Shown here: piece by piece, positions 59,447 through 64,000 of the stretch | Layout of the letters: each line of letters begins with the position of its first letter | How positions within the stretch are numbered: the stretch's first letter is position 1 | Assembly (NCBI GenBank): GCA_003116975.1 | Contig: BGKB01000187.1 | Location: 1 to 64,000, forward strand | Origin: Aurantiochytrium sp. KH105 | Lineage: Eukaryota > Sar > Bigyra > Thraustochytrida > Thraustochytriidae | Length of the DNA: 64,000 nt | Direction of reading: 5' to 3' | Program-made: the position numbers and the translations under genes | The notes under the pieces: generated by a model | The model's database searches: none | What the model saw: the letters and a program-made list of their open reading frames with translations, nothing else | What the model was told of the DNA's origin: nothing

Positions 59447-61062
59447 GGTCGCGGGGATGTGTCGGGCGGCGGCGGTCACCTGTCCTTCAATTGCTCTTCT
59501 GCTCTCCTTCCCTCCTTCTGCCCCCTCCTTCTTCCCTCTGCTTAGCAGCGACTGGAGCGAGGAATGTATGGCACCGACCGGGCCGCGGCGCCGCCGCACT
59601 TTGCTGCCGATTCCGCAGCAAAAGGGCCCGGCCAACCAAGAGCGGCGCAAGGGCTGGGGTTGCGGGACTTCGGCGCGGGAGAGCGCCGGGAGAGCGCCGG
59701 GAGAGAAGGGGGGCGGGGTGGAGGCGCGGGGGGAAGAAAGGAAGGGGAGATACAGGACTCGGGAGCAGGTCGGGGAAGGCGGGCTTGGAGCGGAGGTATG
59801 GGCGAGAGGGAAGAGAGGTCTACTGTGCCCCCGTTGGGGGGTGAGGTACGAGTTTTGTGATAGAGTCGGAGTCGGGAGCCAGATTTGGAGCATGGAGATG
59901 GCGAGAGAAGGGAGACAAACGTCTGCGAAAACCCCTAGGCCGGAGAGGGGGCGAAAACGAGAATAGGCGGGACTCGGTGCACGCGCCGGCACCCCATGAC
60001 TCCACCACGACAAGCATGGCAACACGATTTGCACGACAGTCTGTGCGACCAGATAGCAAGCATGGCAAGTCACAGCCAAGGCCATTGTTCAAGAAGGAAA
60101 ACAACAACCACAACAGCAGCGCCAACAGCCAGCAACAAACGACACCAAGAACATCATCCACAATCGACCGACCACAGCCCGTGCAATGATATTTAGACTA
60201 TACGCGTGTGCACCGGAGCGCGTGCCGGAAAAGCAAGCAGTTGCAGGCAAGCAAGCCCAGCCGCGCTGGCGCGAGCGACACGACTGCGAGTCCAGACGCG
60301 CAGCGACACGCGCGAGCAGCTGCAGCAGGTCGCGGGCGGGCGCCGTCGGCGGCGAGGAGCCGCTGTTTCTGCTGCTGCTGCTGCGCGCCTGGGGCCGCAG
60401 GAGCGAGCGAGCGAGGGAGGCGAGCGGGTAGGCAGGCAGTAGGTGGGACGGGCGACTTGGGTCGGCGTACATCGCTGCCACGCGCGCGGACCTGGCTGGC
60501 AAGGTGGCGAGGGTCGGGGCCTGTGCTTGCGACGCCGGCAAACACAAGCCAGCACCAGCGAGGGATCGCGAGCAGCAGCAGAGCAGAGCAGAGCAGAGCA
60601 GAGCTGCACCGCGCTGGAGAATCGTCTGCACGGGAAGGTGTGCTGGGCGGGAGGGGATACGTACGTACGCACGCGCAGCAGCAGCAGCAGCAGCGCGTAC
60701 TGCTCTCAGGCAGAGGCTGCTCGCTTGCGCGCTCGCTCTGAACGACGCGGAGAGTCGCTGACCTGGCAGCGCGCGCAAAGGGCGAGCGAGCTCGGTCGCA
60801 GAGCGGGTATTTTCCGCACCTCGACGCGGGTGTACTTCCGGAGCAACTGGTAAAGTCGAGGCGAACGAGGAGCTTTGTTTGGGCCGTCGCAGGCACGCGT
60901 CGATCAATCAGTTGACCGAGCCGGGCGTGCGGGTGTGCGTGTGCGTGCGTGGTAAAGCCTTTTCACGCTCAAGTCGCAGACCGTTCGGCATTGACTGTGA
61001 GGGTCGTGGGGACTGTCTGCTTCTGCTGTGCTGCAAACTTGTAGCGGCAAACGCGCGACACG
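59447..61062. other. 1.6-kb divergent intergenic region
   Basis: This is the promoter region for eL36 (minus) and the PH-domain gene (plus). It contains GAGAGCGCCGG tandem units (about 59685-59708), a GCAGA repeat (about 60573-60603) and a CAG repeat (about 60677-60693). A 57-codon plus-strand frame at 60016-60189, Gln/Asn-rich at its end, could be a small gene or part of a leader, with weak support. Other frames are overlapping shadows. Confidence 0.4.
60573..60603. repeat. GCAGA pentanucleotide repeat
   Basis: About six copies of GCAGA are present, the same unit as in the leaders at 4378-4450 and 47127-47180. Confidence 0.9.
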
Positions 61063-62553
61063 ATGCAGGGCGAGGAGCACGATGCAATCGTCCACGGCGG
61101 CTACGTGCAAATGCACGGCAAGATGGGACTCGTGAAGCAGCGACGTTTCTTTGCGCTGGATGAGGACATCTTGGCCCTGCGAATTTGCCGCAACGACAAG
61201 GATCTAGCGAGCCGGCAGACCTTGCCTCTCGATGAGATCTCCTTCGTCGAGCTCGATGGCGCCCGCTTCACGATTCACTTTTTGGACACGGCCACGCCCC
61301 CGAATAATGGACGCAAGTACACAGCCCTGTGCAAAACGCCAGAAGAAGCTGCCGAATGGGTTTCCGCCATCGAATCTTTGCGACCTCTACCGGACGCAGA
61401 CGGCCACGAGGAAGAAGAGCTCGAGGAGCACGACCCAGAGGCAGGACACGACGACGACGACGATGTTCATGACGAAGAAGAGGACTTTGATGTCGCTGAC
61501 GAATTGCACACCGACGACGACGAGGATCTGTATGCTGACGAGGTCGAGATGGAACCTGAGGCCCTGGCAGCAGCCGACTTTGACAATGGAGATGGCTACA
61601 TTGCGGACTTGACCTTTTTTGAGTTTCTTGGCGGCATCGTGCCTGACCCGACAAAACTTCTCTGGATTGGTGCGCTACCGAAACCAGTGAAAAAGAGCGC
61701 ACTCGGACGACTGCGTGACTCCTTGCGCAAGAGTCTTTCTCGATCCCGGAAGTCTATGCGCGTCAGCACGGACAGCCGTCAGGCCACGAAAAAAGCAGAA
61801 AAAGTCAAACCAAGCAAGGCCGAAAAGTCGCGCAAAGAAGGCAAGTTCAAGAAGAAGACGAAAAAGGACAAAGCGAGCGCAAAAAAGACCCATGAGGAAT
61901 TTGACGGCGAGGAGGAGCAGCACGAGGCGGGGCAGGAAGAGGAGGAGGAGGAGGAAGAGGACCCGGACAAGGCGGCCCTTAGCAAGCTGATTGCCAAGAA
62001 CCTCGCAGCCAAATCAAGCAAAGGTGCCCCCAAGTATGCCACGCGGCCGCCGAAGGGCGGCCGGAGAATGCAGAGTCTCGGTCGAGGCCTCTTTTCTAAA
62101 AAGACCGGCGCCGGCAAGGCGCAAAACGTGGTTGGTGCACCTCCGGAGGGAACTGCGGCAAAGCCTCTTAGCAAAGACGAAATTACGGAGAAAATTGCGC
62201 GCCAAGCCCGCCAAGCGGGCGGCGGCATTTACTTGACGGGCGCGGCAACCGTCGGACTTGCAGAGGACATTTCCAAGTCTAAATTAGCCATGTCCCTCGC
62301 CAAGCGAAAAGAAGAGAATGAGCGCCGTAAGGCCAAGGAAGCCAAGGCAGAAGCCAAGGTTAAGGCAGCGGAAGAGCGCGCCAAGGTCAAACAGCCGCCC
62401 GAGCAGCCACCGGGGAAGGACAAGCTTGCCGCTTTTCTCTCCCAGAACCCGGGCCATCGGCCGCCCCAAGATGAAGACCTTGACGAGCTCAGCGAGGATG
62501 AGCACCAGTATAGCGAGGACGACCAGGACGATGAGTCAGCTCATCGTCTGTGA
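61063..62553 (+). CDS. PH-domain protein with acidic and basic low-complexity regions
   Basis: The 496-residue protein begins with a pleckstrin-homology domain (about residues 8-107). Strand 1 is GGYVQMHGKMGLVKQRRFFAL, split here from the following ILALRI. FTIHFL and KYTALC form later strands, and the C-terminal helix EEAAEWVSAIESL has the conserved Trp. A long Glu/Asp/His-rich acidic segment follows (about 113-175), then a short hydrophobic stretch (DLTFFEFLGGIVPDPTKLLW). The rest is Lys/Ala/Glu-rich charged helix, with a Ser/Arg cluster (SLRKSLSRSRKSMR) that looks phosphorylatable. PH domains bind phosphoinositides or proteins; the role here is unknown. Start is the first ATG after upstream stops. 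Confidence 0.82.
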   Translation: MQGEEHDAIVHGGYVQMHGKMGLVKQRRFFALDEDILALRICRNDKDLASRQTLPLDEISFVELDGARFTIHFLDTATPPNNGRKYTALCKTPEEAAEWVSAIESLRPLPDADGHEEEELEEHDPEAGHDDDDDVHDEEEDFDVADELHTDDDEDLYADEVEMEPEALAAADFDNGDGYIADLTFFEFLGGIVPDPTKLLWIGALPKPVKKSALGRLRDSLRKSLSRSRKSMRVSTDSRQATKKAEKVKPSKAEKSRKEGKFKKKTKKDKASAKKTHEEFDGEEEQHEAGQEEEEEEEEDPDKAALSKLIAKNLAAKSSKGAPKYATRPPKGGRRMQSLGRGLFSKKTGAGKAQNVVGAPPEGTAAKPLSKDEITEKIARQARQAGGGIYLTGAATVGLAEDISKSKLAMSLAKRKEENERRKAKEAKAEAKVKAAEERAKVKQPPEQPPGKDKLAAFLSQNPGHRPPQDEDLDELSEDEHQYSEDDQDDESAHRL

Positions 62554-63063
62554 GCGAATGTGTGTTTCCAATTGTCTCGTCCAACCATTTGTAGATCACT
62601 TTTGTTGTTTCCTTTTTTCTCAACAGAGGCCTGCTCTCGACCTTTTTCCGAGGCCTATAGAATATTGGATCATCTTGTGCGTCTCTTGATAAATTTCCCA
62701 GTCCACGATGAGGGAAATTTCAAAACCAAAGTGTCTACAGCCGTAGGCCCTACTTGTGTCTTTCCGTTCTCCCCGTGCGTGCGTGAAGCTGGTCTCAGAA
62801 GTTGTCGCTGTACCCAAGAAGGCGCCTTCAACAAGCCCAAACATCGACGAGGAGGAAAAATAAAATAAAATAAAACAAAAGCAAAGCAGAAAAATGAAAG
62901 CAGCAAACAACAAACAAGCAACAAGAGAGCAAGGCGGAGCAGCGTGCTGTTCTCTTCGCCAAGCCGCCGCGCAGCTCGTGGTGTCGAGAGCGCGAGAGGT
63001 CGCGCACACCCTCTTTCCGCCGAGTCAGTCTCGGTCAGCGAAGAGGGGCGACAAACAGTCAGC
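62554..63063. other. Spacer and MED10 leader
   Basis: No gene is seen. An AAATA repeat at about 62859-62879 lies midway, followed by AACAA-rich sequence and the presumed leader of MED10. Confidence 0.45.
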
Positions 63064-63600
63064 ATGGCGGCCGAGCGGGCGCAGCCAGTAATGAAGGCTA
63101 TCCAGGACGCCCTCGCCGAGCTCGACGAGACGGCACGCCTGGTGGGCGAGTTTTACGACGACGACAAGGGAACAGCACAAAAGGAAATGTTTGAGCGCGT
63201 CAATAACCTGATTGGTCACTTTGAAAAGGTTGACGGGATGCGGACGCAACTTGACGGCCTTCGCGTACCCGTTGACTTTCTCGACCATCTTGATCAGGTT
63301 GAAAATGCCAATCCGGAACTCTACACGCGCTACAAGGCCGACTACCTTCTCGAGGAGAAGGAGCGAAAACGTCGCGTCGCCAAAGACATGCAGACCATCA
63401 AGGAGGAAATCTCTGCAGAGATGGCCAAGGGTCTCGACAAAGCTCCAAGCGCTGCGGAAACGGCCGATGCGCCTCTTGATGCCGCGAGTGGGGCGCCCGC
63501 GACAGGAAACGCTGCTGAAGCAGCATCAGCCCCGCCTTCGGCCGTCGCTGCTGCCGCTGCTGCTGCTGCTGCTGCGTCCAGCTCGGGAGCTTCGTCATAG
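63064..63600 (+). CDS. MED10: Mediator complex subunit 10 (MED10/NUT2)
   Basis: The 178-residue protein matches MED10 over residues 8-120. A first helix ELDETARLVGEFYDD is followed by MFERVNNLIGHFEKVDGMR, then the signature LRVPVDFLDHLDQVENANPE and LYTRYKADYLLEEKER. Human MED10 has VQVPLEVLEYIDQGKNPQLYT at that place. MED10 sits in the middle module of Mediator and links activators to RNA polymerase II. The last 55 residues are Ala/Pro/Ser-rich with a poly-Ala run encoded by GCT/GCC repeats and are absent from typical MED10. Start is the first ATG with a family-like N-terminus. Confidence 0.92.
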   Translation: MAAERAQPVMKAIQDALAELDETARLVGEFYDDDKGTAQKEMFERVNNLIGHFEKVDGMRTQLDGLRVPVDFLDHLDQVENANPELYTRYKADYLLEEKERKRRVAKDMQTIKEEISAEMAKGLDKAPSAAETADAPLDAASGAPATGNAAEAASAPPSAVAAAAAAAAAASSSGASS

Positions 63601-64000
63601 AATTCGTCCATGATGCGCAATTCTGGGGAAGCTTTTGAAAGCGATCATCAGAAAAGAAGCGCTCAAGAATAGCCCCATCACTGTGCTCTGAATACAGCCA
63701 AGCTTTCCGAATCAAGTTCGACCACTCGCTAGGATCAGCACCCCGAAGGACCAACCTTGCCGGCAACATTGACTCGCTGCTACTGTCTCGAATTTTTCTG
63801 GGGGGCTAGGGAGCTGGGAGAGGCCGTCTTTACGCCAAGCAAGGACACATGCGCGTGGGGCACTTCTGGCTTTGCGGTCTTTCCGCATGTATTATCAATC
63901 TCCCAAAGCATTATGTGCGCTGCGCTCTCGCGTCCGCTGCTCCGACCGAGAATCGACCCACGACAATCAAGTTCGTAGTGCAGCGAAGGCATTACCCGTC
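63601..64000 (-). other. Possible partial minus-strand gene or relic at window end
   Basis: Two minus-strand frames look somewhat protein-like. One is at 63780-63992 (ending VKTASPSSLAPQKNSRQ); the other is at about 63602-63790 (ADPSEWSNLIRKAWLYSEHS). They are in different frames and the second runs on, antisense, into MED10. They could be exons of a convergent gene extending beyond the window or mobile-element remains. I do not recognise the sequence. Confidence 0.25.

Noticed and set aside
1-64000. tRNA, rRNA and snRNA genes
   Set aside because: I looked for B-box-like GGTTCRA motifs and U6-like sequence in the spacers and saw none; a covariance-model search would be decisive.

Overview
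This is nuclear DNA of a single-celled eukaryote. It carries a cytosolic ribosomal protein (eL36), a Mediator subunit (MED10), an Ariadne-type RBR ubiquitin ligase and a SEL1L/HRD3-like ERAD factor. Genes lie on both strands as single units with AATAAA-type poly(A) signals, and two introns with GT..AG borders can be reconstructed. High GC, very few introns, long low-complexity spacers and the gene repertoire fit a labyrinthulomycete/thraustochytrid-type stramenopile best. That placement is inference and was not tested.

Layout. 1-2.8 kb: an uncharacterised low-complexity protein, then a CDIN1 (C15orf41)-like nuclease 80 bp behind it. 2.8-4.5 kb: repeat-rich spacer. 4.5-29.5 kb: one uninterrupted 25,026-bp reading frame for an 8,341-residue protein. 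It combines a DUF3638/DUF3645 P-loop ATPase core with a ubiquitin-like domain, two thioredoxin folds, two WWE-like domains, a SAM-like segment, three Tudor-like segments, EF-hands, zinc clusters and a LamG/ConA-like fold near each end. 30.1-31.1 kb: uncharacterised zinc-motif protein. 31.2-33.6 kb (minus): SEL1L/HRD3-like protein. 34.6-35.7 kb: YchF/OLA1 ATPase of bacterial-like sequence type. 37.0-38.8 kb: Ariadne RBR ligase with a degenerate RING1. 38.8-43.2 kb: repeat-rich gene desert. 43.2-45.7 kb: uncharacterised nuclear-looking protein. 46.0-48.3 kb: divergent NIT2-like omega-amidase and METTL21-like methyltransferase. 48.8-49.8 kb: TauE/SafE-like membrane protein. 50.6-52.2 kb (minus): a two-exon protein with four FYxKYD repeats. 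53.2-56 kb: decayed mobile-element sequence with a Ulp1/C48 protease relic. 56.4-58.2 kb: NIPA-like transporter. 58.6-59.4 kb (minus): two-exon eL36. 61.1-62.6 kb: PH-domain protein. 63.1-63.6 kb: MED10. The last 400 bp may hold part of a minus-strand gene or relic.

The genes do not form an operon or pathway. Several touch ubiquitin or protein quality control (the giant UBL/DUF3638 protein, SEL1L, RBR ligase), but I treat that as coincidence. The giant 25-kb gene is the most unusual object here. The spliced repeat protein and the RBR ligase with lost RING1 zinc ligands come next.
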